Origin: Toxorhynchites rutilus septentrionalis
Lineage: Eukaryota; Arthropoda; Insecta; Diptera; Culicidae
Direction: 5' to 3'
Assembly: GCF_029784135.1 (NCBI RefSeq)
Contig: NC_073746.1
Coordinates: 165,342,325 to 165,406,324, forward strand
DNA length: 64,000 bases
Shown here: in pieces, positions 24,100 through 33,792 of the stretch
How positions within the stretch are numbered: the first letter of the stretch is position 1
Layout: the number at the start of each line of letters is the position of its first letter
Position numbers and translations under genes: made by a program
The notes under the pieces: model-generated
Seen by the model: the letters and a program-made list of their open reading frames with translations, nothing else
The model's database searches: none
What the model was told of the DNA's origin: nothing

Positions 24100-24800
24100 T
24101 ATTTCATGCTTCCATTCTATTCAAAAAAAAATCGTTGTCTACTAGCAGCTTTAGAAAAGAGAAGGACAGCAGACAACAGACCTTCAATTCGGAAACCATG
24201 CACGAATCGACTTCCTAGTTCTCTGCTGAAAATAGTTTTGGCGGCTCTCTCGTTAGGTATTCTGGCTATATGTCCAGCCCAGTACAGCCTGCCACGCTCT
24301 ATTACCTTCACTATACGGAGTTTCACTCAAAAACTCCGAGCACTCGTCGGTCAGCTTCCTTCAGCGTCCATGCTTCATATCAGTAAAAGGGCCACCGGGA
24401 GGATCAGCGTCCTATACAGCGCTAGTTTTGTGTGAGTTTGCAAACTACGGGACCTTAGTTGGTTACGTAGTCCGTAGAAGACCCTGTTCGCAGCTGCAAC
24501 TCATCGTTTCACTTCACGGCTCATATCGTTGTCACATGTCACAAGCGTACCAAGATAAAACACGAGATAAACGAATTCATCAACCACTTCAAATCGTTCC
24601 CCATCAAACTCCACTTCAGCACCAACACCACCGGAACCTCCACGCTCCCTGCCAGCTACCATGTACTTTATTCTGGCAGAGTTGATGATAAGTCCCAGCC
24701 TCGCCGCTTCCCTCTGGGATTTCGGGATGACCGTACCGTTTCTTTGCACGTTTGCTCTTCCTACTGCTTCTTCAAGGGCTATGTTGAACAATAAGTTGGA
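24100..24800 (-). pseudogene. Non-LTR retrotransposon, 3' part of the reverse transcriptase ORF
   Basis: The minus-strand frame 24791-24501 begins FNIALEEAVGRANVQRNGT and ends FVYLVFYLGTLVTCDNDMSR, matching the region after the catalytic block of LINE reverse transcriptases (consensus FVYLGTLVTxDNDxSREI). After a stop and frameshifts the reading resumes with RVFYGLRN and YRTLILPV. The frame 24326-24117 has RLYWAGHIARIPNERAAK, the typical C-terminal RLRWAGHVxRM motif. The FADD catalytic part is not included, apparently deleted. Dead, 5'-truncated copy. Confidence 0.82.
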
Positions 24801-24912
24801 GAGCGCATCCCCCTGCTTCAGTCCATCTAACGTTACGAACGCTGAGCATGTTTTGAAAGAGTGACGTATTTACTGTTTATTCAGAATAAAGACAAAGTAA
24901 AGATAAAAATAT

Positions 24913-25740
24913 GTTCCCGAAAGACGTAATCCTACGTCAAAAACTATGGGTGGGTTATACCTAAAATACAATCACAAGGTTGACGTAGGACTAACGTTGG
25001 CTTAGTAGTCATTTGAGTGTATTTGAGTGTAATTATTGATTAAACCAGTGATTGAATGAAACAATTTCCGGATTCAAACGCGAGCAAATCCCAATATAGG
25101 TCAATTCATGCATTGTGATAGATTACTTTCTTCATTGCAAGTCGTATGACATGTCGCCGTGTTCATTTCATATTTTCTCGTGGACTTCCAAAATATGTGA
25201 ACGCCAGAATGGTTCAATGATCAATGTATTTTACATTTCCCTCTGAATTTATTGCATCTCCCAAGTGTACGAACTTCTCGAACCGCAAACTTGGTTGATT
25301 TACTGAGCTTTAGGCACTCGGTTTTAATTTTTACATGTAAGTTTAATGCATATTGTTCAATCGACGCTATAAACGTTATCGCAGCAAATTGTTGTCAACA
25401 TTTTGCCAAACGGTATACGTAGAAGTTCAGTAAGCTGAAGACATCAAGGGATATCTTCGAAAAACCGAGCCAAATCATTGTGTTCATACCGTTTTTGAAG
25501 TCTGCACATATTCCCGAGTGTAAAGATGCATGCGGGCAAAAAAGTACCCGCATCTTGCATCTATTTCTCAATTCCGTTTTCCCCAGGCTCATTGGTTTTG
25601 AAATCTTTTGTTGGGGAAACACGTTCCGATCTGCAGAAATGTATGCGACCCGCACCTTGCATCAAATTGATGTGGTGAATGAACCTGGTGACTTTCTACC
25701 AATTTATCTAAATCCGGTTCAATATTGGTTGAAGCATTAA
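24913..25740 (+). repeat. Non-coding repeat R2 with GACGTAG ends and ~90-bp units
   Basis: Opens with GACGTAATCCTACGTCAAAA (24914-24933) and then CACAAGGTTGACGTAGGACT (24974-24993). From 25010 to 25150 it is homologous to 53185-53335 (landmarks ATTGAATGAAACAATTTCCG, GGTCAATTCATGCA). The part at 25500-25640 carries two units resembling the minisatellite at 53375-53765, with TTGGTTTTGAA and GGGGAAACACGTT. The longest frames (86 codons on each strand) are overlapping and unfeatured. Confidence 0.65.
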
Positions 25741-25933
25741 ATCTCTGCGTTCGAACGGCTTCTTTGTTCATCTTCAATGTATCGAACATACTCTAACAAC
25801 AGAGCTCCGATGCCAGGTAATGCAGACTCACTCAACTGGAGAGAGGATCTGTTGGTCTGTAATAACACCTCGTCAATTCGTCTCTGAGCGATGACATTTC
25901 TCAAAGTCATTTTTAGTAGAAAGTACAAGCTCT

Positions 25934-26182
25934 GTTAAAAAGTATCGCGACTTTCGTATTTACGCGGGTTACGTATATTCGATTCTAGATTTTTTGTGGT
26001 ATTATGTTGGTACTCATGTCTCTCACTTATGCTGCCAAGTACGGCTATTTTGAATGTTCAGTTGATTTTTGACAACTGCTTTTCTTACATTTTCTTGTCT
26101 TTGATTTTTGCCTATTGCAAAAATGGATCAAAGAATCTGTATCAAATTTTGTCTGAGAAACAAAATCAAATGCGGAAACACA
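25934..26182 (+). mobile_element. Left part of a deleted mariner, split by the LTR element
   Basis: Starts with an inverted repeat TTAAAAAGTATCGCGAC (25937-25953) whose mirror is at 33938-33955. A start codon at 26122 opens a frame with RICIKFCLRNKIKC, a mariner transposase N-terminus. The reading continues across the LTR insertion into TFRMLIVTSGEPALERNNVY at 33788 onwards once the CACA duplication is counted once. Confidence 0.8.
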
Positions 26183-26544
26183 AGTTAAGAAATTTCGGAC
26201 TCACTTAATTTAAAAAAATATTTTTTCTTTCGGAGTGAAGCTCCGTCTTTTATTTTACTGTTTGAAATATAACTTTAGACTGACTTTCCAATTGTTATCC
26301 CTGTCTTTTATATTCACTTGAGATGGTTTACAATAATTTTATCTTATCTTAATTCAGCATATTTAGCAGGAACGATCCGGGTGGTCTGATGTGTTTATGT
26401 TTATCCGGGCCGTCTGGGAAGGTTTATGTTTATCCGGGCCGTCTGGGAATGTTTATGTTTATCGACCGCTGGTCGATATTGTGATGACTCGTATTTTGTT
26501 TATCTCGAGTGTCGTATGTTGAGCTGGCTGGTGTTGCGTTAACT
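26183..26544 (-). repeat. 3' LTR
   Basis: 362 bp. It carries a tandem 29-bp unit (GTTTATGTTTATCCGGGCCG and the following CTCTGGGAAG-like bases, about 26397-26455), present once in the 5' LTR. The polyadenylation signal AATAAA on the minus strand is at 26248-26253. Confidence 0.95.
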
Positions 26545-26555
26545 CTTCCCCTCTT
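26545..26555 (-). other. Polypurine tract
   Basis: AAGAGGGGAAG on the minus strand, touching the start of the 3' LTR, the usual plus-strand DNA primer position. Confidence 0.85.
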
Positions 26556-26570
26556 AAGTAACTTTGTCCT

Positions 26571-27609
26571 CAAAGTTGGATTGTTCGAAATGGTGATGGC
26601 ATATTGATAAATGATTGTATTTCTGTTTTGCGTTGTTCTGATAATTCTGTTGTTGTTAACTCTGGATTTGTGATGATGGTTTCATCTTTTCTGTTGACTG
26701 GAGTTTGGATTTCCTCAAGGGTGATATTTTCTCTGTTGATATCTGGAACCTTGAATTCGGCTTTGATGATTGGTTTTCTTGAATTATATAGGAATATTCC
26801 GATAATGGCGATAATAGATATGAATGTTACTCCTCCTAAAGATCCAAATAAGTTAAGCTTCCAGGTAAGTGAATTATTTTGAAGACTTATTGTTTCTAAT
26901 TGTCTCTTTTTAATGTTAGATGTTGGAGATATTCGGCAGGTGGTGCATCAAGAGTGTCAATTTCAGTGGCTAATAAGCCTGTTGTAGTATGATATGGTCG
27001 TCCAGGTATGACGGTTTCAAAATTTGAGAAGACTTCTCCATTGATTTGTAGGCTGCATTCTTCAAACTGGATTAAGAATGAACCGTTAAGTTGTTGGTTT
27101 GTATTGCTGCAATTTGATGAAATTGTCACGATTGCATTATTGATGAGAATGGAGGCGTCGTTTATTCGTTTGATTAATCCTTTTGAATATACTTTTTCAA
27201 AGGTGCAATTAGAATGTTGTCCGCGTATGAGGCGGTTTATGCAATCATTGCCTGGGGTTAATGTTTGAGTTTCACATAAGAAGTAGTTTCCTTGGTCTTC
27301 ACATGGTTGGCTTGATTCATATACATATGTGGTATTTCGCATAAGATAATTGTGTTGTAATGCGATTCGTTTATTATTGCTTATGATAGAATCAATGTAC
27401 TCATATTCATAAATATTTTTGGAAAATTGAGGAATTTTCAGAATGTATGCAATATGTGTTGTGTTTAACATAACCTGTGCTGTTGATTGTGATAGGAGTT
27501 CTTCGAATGATGTAACATATACATCGTGATTTCCCAAAAAGGTTGCGATTGTGTTAAAGTCGCGCATGGATAAAAGTTTGCTGCTTGGTATGCCATGTTT
27601 TGCCATCAA
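26571..27609 (-). pseudogene. env-like gene, C-terminal part with membrane anchor
   Basis: The minus-strand frame 27609-26896 (237 codons) has many cysteines and N-x-S/T sites (for example LNTTH, SNCSN, LNGSF), as expected for a secreted glycoprotein ectodomain. An A-run near 26898 shifts the frame. The shifted frame runs on to about 26571 and contains one strongly hydrophobic segment (about 26835-26770) followed by a charged tail, which is a type I membrane protein layout. In gypsy-like errantiviruses env is the envelope glycoprotein for membrane fusion. This copy is broken and is described only. Confidence 0.8.
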
Positions 27610-27619
27610 GATTGCTTCT

Positions 27620-28184
27620 TCAAGTGATTTCTATTTGGTCTTGAAGTGAATCTAAATTTGATAACATCATAAGGTGGTTGATTTCAATAGAGTGATTCTT
27701 GATTCTCTGATTTTCAATTGTAAGGATTTGGTTAGCTAGATTGGTTACTTCTTGGATCCTGTTACTTATGGCTTCGTTGATCATAACTTGTTTGTTGTTT
27801 TGTGTAATGAGGGAGTTAATCGTTGCGTTGATGATGCGTAGGTCCTCTGCATCCGGATTGCCTGCTACCCATTTCCAAATGGTGCCTAATGTGTCCCATC
27901 TCTTTTGTCTTTTTACAAATGGTTTAAGTTTGAGGAATGTTTCATACAATTTATTGTTTTTGATTTGTATAAGTTCGTACAACGGATTGTTTGATGGTTC
28001 TAGTTGTATTTCTTTATTTACATGAGATATTGTGTCGCCTATTTGAAATAAATCAATTGGATGTACAATGCGTATATATCCTATTTTTGTTCTAGCTTTT
28101 CCAAGAGGTATAATTGCAAGTGGGTTGTTTGTTAGATCGTGTATTTGGATTCCTGCCAGTGTCTGAGATACGCAGAGGGCGAGT
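27620..28184 (-). pseudogene. env-like gene, N-terminal part
   Basis: The frame is open from the splice acceptor at 28185-28187 down to 27620. The first ATG in the open part (27982) is internal, so a spliced leader start is more likely. A basic RQKR motif (about 27909-27898) looks like a furin cleavage site and is followed by a hydrophobic/tryptophan-rich stretch, as between the surface and transmembrane subunits of envelope proteins. A one-base shift near 27630 separates it from the downstream part. A heptad-like Ile/Leu/Asn-rich region follows the cleavage site. Confidence 0.75.
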
Positions 28185-28196
28185 CTGTAAGAAATG
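28185..28196 (-). other. Predicted splice acceptor for env
   Basis: On the minus strand TTTCTTACAG precedes base 28184. The phase is such that one base completes a codon and the env frame follows directly with a hydrophobic stretch. Confidence 0.6.
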
Positions 28197-28314
28197 TTTT
28201 TATTCGTTTATATTTTTTCGTAAGTTACATTTGTGAATTTTTCTGTTATTCGAATCTATGATATATGTATCGTGGTTTTCTTTGATTTTTACAATATTGT
28301 ATCTGCTTTTGCGT

Positions 28315-29880
28315 TTATTGTGAATTAGTTTTTTCATATGCATAAGAATTTGGTTCATAATGTTGATAAGTTTTTGGGATTATTTTTTCTTCTTTGTTTT
28401 TGAAAAGTTTAATTATTTTGTCATTGTTTTTATCTCTTATTCTGGCTATTTCGTTAAATGATAAATTTTCTCTACTTTCACCTATGTAAATATTTTTGGG
28501 TGTGTTTTTTATAAAGGAATGTATTGTGTTATTGTATCTATGGGCTGCTTGTTGGATTAAACAATGTATTGTCATATCGGGGTTTAAAGCTTTTATGCAT
28601 CTGGCAATTTCTCTAATGGTTGAATGGCATCTTTCGATTTGACCATTGGTTTCTGACCTGTTTACTGGTGTTTTAAAGATTTGAACGCCTAGATTTAATA
28701 TTTGTTGTTCTATAACATTGGAAACGAATGAGCTTTCGTTATCAATGACTATTTGAGCTGGTAAATCCCAATCGAATAATATATCTTTTATATCTGTAAT
28801 GGATTTTGATTTGATGGGTCGAATCTTCAGATATTTAGAAAATTTGTCTATTGATGATATAAAGAGAAAATTGGAGTTGTATATAAATATGTCAATGTGA
28901 ATAATTTCTCCAGGATAGTTTGGTATTGGTGTTTTTACAGGTATGAATTGTTGTGGGTTTCTTTCATATTTTTCTGTTTTACATATTTCGCAATTTCTTA
29001 CAACTCTTTGTATTAATTTGTGCATTCCTGGAAAGAAGTATTTTTTTATGATTTGTTGAGAATTTTCTTTAGCATTTCTATGAGCAAAATTGTGTATGTT
29101 TTTAATTTCTTCTAATTGTTGTTCTTCATTATTCAAATCTTCTACTTGTATTTGTGAGAATCTTGCTTTGACAATTTTAGGATTGAATTGTTCTGTATAT
29201 ATTTCTTGTATCTGACCCATTGTAGATTCATTTGTTAAAATTCCATTTATAACTCCTGGATTTAAATATTGTTTAAGTGTATCTTTTAAGAATTGTGAAG
29301 TGAAATTTGGTTCGACAAATATGTGTCGACTGAATTTTTCAAAAGGAACGTTGTGTTCATGCGATGAAGTTTGTCCGATTTGAAAAATTAATTGATTCCG
29401 AAAAACATTGATTGGTGCTTCTGTAGATGGAATGTATGAAGTGTCATCGTTTTCTCCTGAATGAATGGTTGGGGTTAGTGAGTTAATTTGAATGCGTGAT
29501 AACGCGTCTGCTACTACGTTGGATTTTCCAGGTTTGTAATGCATTTCGTAATCATGCTCTTCTAAAAATGATTTCCAACGTTTTAGTTTGGCGTTGTTGT
29601 TTTTTGGTGATAGTGTAAATGTTAGTGGTAAATGGTCAGTGTAGATTTTTAGTTTTGCTCCGTATATGAAGTTTCTAAGAGTTTGTAAAGCCCATACAAC
29701 TGCTAGCATCTCCTTCTCGTTTGTCGCATAGCTTTCTTCTGTTCTCGAAAGAGTTCTGGAAATGAAGGTGATAGGTCTTTCTCCGTTGGAAAATTGCTGA
29801 GAAAGAACAGCTCCTAAGGCTTTATCTGATGCATTTGTGGTGAGTATAAAGGGTTTTTCGAAATCGGGATACGAAATTTT
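28315..29880 (-). pseudogene. pol, RNase H and integrase part
   Basis: Open on the minus strand from the frameshift at about 29875, with the first ATG at 29709 (464 codons). It contains the end of RNase H (IYTDHLPLTF, then VVADALSRI). The integrase zinc-binding domain has His206, His210, Cys240 and Cys243. The catalytic core has Asp273 (HIDIF), Asp323 (VIDNESSF) and Glu359 (NGQIERCHS); the last two are separated by 35 residues, the canonical DD35E spacing. Numbering is from the ATG at 29709. It is separated from the upstream pol part by a frameshift, so the polyprotein is interrupted between RT and RNase H. Confidence 0.93.
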
Positions 29881-31301
29881 AGAGTTTGGAAAGCAGCTCG
29901 TGCTTCTGTGTCTAATTTGATTGAAAATGCTTTTGATTGATTTTTTGGAATTTGGCGATGGCCATCTTCCCCTTCTAGAAATTTTGTCAAAGGTTTTGCA
30001 GTTGCTGCATAATCTTTGATAAAACGTCTGTAATAACCAGATAGTCCAAGAAATGCTCTTAATTCTTTCAAATTTGTTGGTTCTGGGTATTTTTCAATGC
30101 TTTCAACCTTTTTTGGATTTGGTTTTAAGCCGTGTTCTGAGACAATAAATCCTAAAAATTCTACTTCATTTTTCAAGAATTCCGATTTATCCGGTTGAAT
30201 TTTGAAATTTGCTTCTCTTAATGTTTTCAGTACAGTTTTCAAATTATTCAAATGTTCATTTAGTGTTTTTCCAAAAATAATAATGTCATCGATGTAAACA
30301 TGACATATTTTGCCAATGTGTTCTTGAAGAATATCATCCATTACTCTTTGAAAGATGGATGGTGCGTTTTTTAAACCAAACGGCATTCGAACGAATTCGT
30401 ATTTACCGTTGTTTATAGAAAAAGCTGTTTTTTCTATGTCAGATTTTGACATAGGTACTTGATAAAATCCTGACGCAAGGTCAAGTGTGGTGAAATATTT
30501 GTTATTTCCAAGGTTTGCTAAAACTGCAGATGTATCCGGGATAGGATATCTATCACTTAGAGTTTTGGCATTTAGTTTACGATAATCAATTACTAATCTG
30601 TTTTTTTTTTCATTGCTCGCATCGAGTTTTTTTGGTACTATCCAAACAGGTGCGTTGTACGGAGAACGCGAAGGCTTTATTATACCATCATGAAGAAGTT
30701 TATTAATTTGTTTTGAGACTTCAGCTTTCAAAGTTTGGGGATAAGGATATGATTTACAATATACAGGATTATCATCAGTCGTTCTTATTTTTGCTTCTAC
30801 TCTGGTGGTAAATGGTAATTTTTGGTCTGGTGGCTGAAAAAGATCCTGAAATGAGGTTAATATTGCTGCAAGTTTATGTTTTTCTTCGGTGTTTAGATGT
30901 TCGTTCCTGATGTGAATTTTATTGATTTGCTGAAAATTATGTTGTAAAAGTGGAATAATATTATTGTTCGGCATAATAATTTTTTCTCCAGAGACATCGA
31001 TGATTGCTTTAAGTTCTTTCAGAGTATCATGACCTACAATTGCGTCAAATGTTTTTAATTCATGCATGTGGTAAAATTTTATTATTTTGTCGGAGTATGG
31101 TTTAAAGAATTTTCCTTGAGAGTATTTGCTGATGGTTATGTTCCCTCCTATTGAAGAAACTGAAAAGGGTTTTGCTACATTGTGTGATATTTTTGTGAAT
31201 CTGGGATGTATGAAATTTTTATTGGAACCTGTATCTACTAAAACTTTTAATGCTTTTTTTTCGCTACCATAATATAGAAAGTACGGTAACGAAAATTTCA
31301 T
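29814..31301 (-). pseudogene. pol, protease and reverse transcriptase part
   Basis: 495 codons on the minus strand. A retropepsin active site DTG is at residues 23-25. Reverse transcriptase blocks follow: LVIDYRKLNAKT (about 236-247), catalytic Asp in LDLASGFYQVP (274), FVRMPFGLKNAP, and YIDD at 336-339. It then has LGFIVSEHGLKPNPKK and LRAFLGLSGYYRRFI, typical of Ty3/gypsy RT-connection. A frameshift near 29875 ends the frame early. Its ATG overlaps the gag stop (ATGA), and it lies in the -1 frame relative to gag. Confidence 0.95.
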
Positions 31302-31880
31302 CCTAAAAAATTAAATTCTGCGTTTTTAAATTCTTCGTTTTCTTCATTGTCGTCTTGAGTAGTTAATTGCTTCATGTATCTTTCAAAGTATGGATCTTGT
31401 TGTATTTGTTTATAATAGTTCTCTTCTGATTCTTCAATGTGTTCTTCTATGGGTTCCTCCTGTTCTTCTTTAATTTGAGATTCTTGTGGGTTATTTGTGG
31501 AAATATTAAACATTCGTTGGCGTTTGGGGGGTCTGTTCTGATTTGAATTCTGTGGCCTGTTTCCATAATTTATCATTCTGCTTCTAATAGATTGATCTAC
31601 TTCCATTGGTTCTGGTGGTGGTTGTTGGAAAGGATTCCTGGGAGGTAATGGTGGTTTTTGGAAGGAATTTTGTGGGAATGCTTGATTAAATCTCTGATTG
31701 TTATATCCAAATGGTGGTGATCTTTGATTATTATATGCAAATTGTGGTGGTGGCTTGTATGGAAAAGGTTTTCTTTGGATTGGTTGTGGGATAATTCTTG
31801 GCGGAATTCTAGGTGGTATTGGAATTAAATTTCTTGGTGCTGATGGGAGTTTGGAAGTTTTGGTCTTGTTAACATTTTCC
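31298..31880 (-). pseudogene. gag, C-terminal part
   Basis: The frame is open from about 31870 to the TGA at 31298. The first 80 codons are very Pro/Asn/Gln-rich (PPR, FGYNNQRF-like repeats). These are followed by a basic stretch (PPKRQRM) and an acidic Glu-rich tail. No CCHC zinc knuckle is present, as in many errantivirus Gag proteins, where the basic region is thought to bind RNA. Confidence 0.75.
31304..31310 (-). other. Predicted -1 ribosomal frameshift site at the gag/pol junction
   Basis: The minus strand reads T TTT TTA in the gag phase, a canonical slippery heptamer. It sits two codons before the gag TGA (31298-31300). A -1 shift here enters the pol frame. Confidence 0.7.
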
Positions 31881-32595
31881 TACATTCAATGTTTTGAAAA
31901 GAAATGCAGTAGCCGTAAGCTGCGGCTAATGATGTTGGTTCGTAGTTTCTGATAAATTTATAAATGTCTCCGTCCAATCCTCTTATGAAAGCATCTATGG
32001 CTTTTTTATTATATGTTTCAATCAATGCTCGTGAAGCTTCGGGGTGTACAAATCTTTCATCAGTATTAATTTGATTAGCAATTAGTGAAAGAAGTCTATT
32101 TACTTCGTCATAATAAATTTCGAGCGATTTTCCACGTTGTTGGACACTCATTAATTGATAATCTAGTGTCTCTAAATCTCTCTTTTCACCATAGTAGGTA
32201 ATAAGAGTTTTTTTAATTGAAGGCCAATTTATAACAATATTTGAAGCTACCAAAGCATCATTGGCTTCACCTCTAATTTTGCGTCTGATAGTTTTGCAGA
32301 CCATGTGAAATTTGTTCTGCTGTTCAACGGAATTTCTTTCGTTTGTTTGGTATAGTTTAACCAAACTATCAACATCGTTGAGCCAGCTGTTTAATTCGCT
32401 AGGCTCTCCGGTGAAAATTGGTAAATCTTTTACGAGATCCGGAATTTTTTCAAATGATTCAGGATTAACTCCTGAGCCATCTGGTTTTGTGAAATACAAT
32501 GGGGGATCACTATAATCAGGATGAATTTTTGGGGAGGCAGCGGCTTCTAAAGCGGCAAGCCTGTTGAGAATTTGGTCGACAGCGTTTTGTTCCAT
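31825..32595 (-). pseudogene. gag, N-terminal capsid part
   Basis: 256 codons starting at 32595. A coiled N-terminus (ILNRLAALEAAA) is followed by a capsid-like region: LPIFTGEPSELNSWLNDVDS resembles the retrotransposon gag entry motif (FxGxxxxLxxWLxxxE). Further on it has AFIRGLDGDIYKFIRNYEP, a typical end of the capsid fold. A frameshift at about 31850-31890 shifts it out of the Pro-rich C-terminal frame. Confidence 0.85.
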
Positions 32596-33120
32596 GTTGT
32601 TTATTGTTAATTGATTAAATGCTTTTAATAAATTATCCAGTTTTCAAAGAATTTTATAAAATAGAAAAAATGTAATAAATGTTTATTTTATCCTGAAAAA
32701 TTGTATTTAGTATAGAATATTAGGGATAAATGTTGATGCAAAAATGTTTGTTAAATATTGATAAAATAAATTTATTAAAAATATTTAAATTGAATAAACC
32801 TGAAAAAAATTGTATTATATTAAATTATATAGTATTTATTTATTATTTCAAATATAATTTTCAAAAAATATTTTATAAATTACCTTTACTTCCTCTGAAA
32901 TCAATTGTGTATTATTTATTATTTATTTTTTGTTATAGTTGGTTAATTACCTTATTTTTTCTGAAATCAATTATATATTATTATATTTAATTTATTTGTT
33001 TCATATATTGGATTAATTATTTATTTATTTGATTCACTTGTTTATATAAAATCACTTTTTTTTTAATTTGTATTTCACTTTGTTTTAATCACTTTGTGAT
33101 ATTCTTGTTTTATTTTTGTG
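32596..33120 (-). other. AT-rich leader between splice donor and gag
   Basis: About 520 bp, extremely AT-rich, without a coding frame on the minus strand. This is untranslated leader of the genomic RNA. An overlapping plus-strand frame at 32730-32990 is low-complexity Ile/Tyr/Phe and is not a gene. Confidence 0.7.
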
Positions 33121-33121
33121 T

Positions 33122-33127
33122 ACTTAC
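33122..33127 (-). other. Predicted splice donor in the leader
   Basis: GTAAGT on the minus strand, a perfect 5' splice site, 9 nt after the ATG at 33136-33138 whose frame it leaves with two spare bases. Confidence 0.6.
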
Positions 33128-33134
33128 ATGAAAA

Positions 33135-33425
33135 TCATTCTAACTTCCGACTTCTTCCAGTGGAAGTGCGAGTTTTCGAAACCTCTTTCGGTGAAAGTCC
33201 TCGTCTTTGATTTTCGGAACCGGAACCTCTGTCGGTCGGTATCCTCCTTGGGTCGAGACCAGGCGATGTCCGAAATCTTTCCGGTGTGGCGGCTGGTTCC
33301 CTTTTGCTAATTGCTACTTGTGGAGCCTTTCCACACGGCTGCTCAATGGCGGTCGGAGTTTCGGATTTTTTCGGATAGTTTTTTGTTCGCGTCACTCTTC
33401 CGTGGCGAATCTTACTATCACTCAC
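33135..33425 (-). CDS. Upstream ORF in the LTR element leader (96 codons)
   Basis: It lies between the primer site and the splice donor. The product is Arg/Lys/Ser/Thr/Pro-rich (for example RHGRVTRTKNYPKKSE near its start) and matches no family I recognise. Its TGA (33135-33137) overlaps the ATG at 33136-33138, giving an ATGA arrangement like the gag/pol junction. It could encode a small basic protein, regulate downstream initiation, or be accidental. The local GC content is much higher than that of the rest of the element, consistent with constraint or a distinct origin. Confidence 0.4.
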   Translation of the reverse strand: MSDSKIRHGRVTRTKNYPKKSETPTAIEQPCGKAPQVAISKREPAATPERFRTSPGLDPRRIPTDRGSGSENQRRGLSPKEVSKTRTSTGRSRKLE

Positions 33426-33438
33426 TACACTCGCGCTG

Positions 33439-33456
33439 GTCCCTATTCGGGCGCCA
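33439..33456 (-). other. Primer binding site, tRNA-Lys type
   Basis: TGGCGCCCGAATAGGGAC on the minus strand directly follows the 5' LTR and shares its last T. It differs by one base from the lysine-tRNA primer sequence TGGCGCCCGAACAGGGAC. Confidence 0.88.
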
Positions 33457-33788
33457 GTTAAGAAATTTCGGACTCACTTAATTTAAAAAAATATTTTTTC
33501 TTTCGGAGTGAAGCTCCGTCTTTTATTTTACTGTTTGAAATATAACTTTAGACTGACTTTACAATTGTTATCCCTGTCTTTTATATTCACTTGAGATGGT
33601 TTACAATAATTTTATCTTATCTTAATTCAGCATATTTAGCAGGAACGATCCGGGTGGTCTGATGTGTTTATGTTTATCCGGGCCGTCTGGGAATGTTTAT
33701 GTTTATCGACCGCTGGTCGATATTGTGATGACTCGTATTTTGTTTATCTCGAGTGTCGTATGTTGAGCTGGCTGGTGTTGCGTTAACT
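33456..33788 (-). repeat. 5' LTR with core promoter
   Basis: 333 bp. On the minus strand it carries TATAAAAG (33578-33585), then TCAGTC (33551-33556) about 31 bp downstream, the spacing of a TATA box and insect initiator. AATAAA follows (33522-33527). Confidence 0.95.
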
Positions 33789-33792
33789 CACA

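Larger units (their letters stand above)
26183..33788 (-). mobile_element. Errantivirus-like (Ty3/gypsy with env) LTR retrotransposon
   Basis: Complete 7.6-kb element on the minus strand. It has two LTRs with AGTTAA...TTAACT ends, a 4-bp target duplication CACA (26179-26182 and 33789-33792), a lysine-tRNA-type primer site, gag, pol in the order protease-RT-RNase H-integrase, an env-like third frame and a polypurine tract. The alternating pyrimidine-purine target site and the LTR ends match the gypsy/errantivirus group. The LTRs differ by one substitution and one 29-bp duplication, so insertion was recent. Four frameshifts (gag, pol, two in env) make this copy non-functional as read. Confidence 0.95.

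Noticed and set aside
24004..24435. 143-codon plus-strand frame
   Set aside because: It is antisense to the LINE reverse transcriptase fragment, whose minus-strand motifs are clear.
32730..32990. 86-codon plus-strand frame in the LTR element leader
   Set aside because: Composition-driven Ile/Phe/Tyr frame in extremely AT-rich DNA, antisense to the element.
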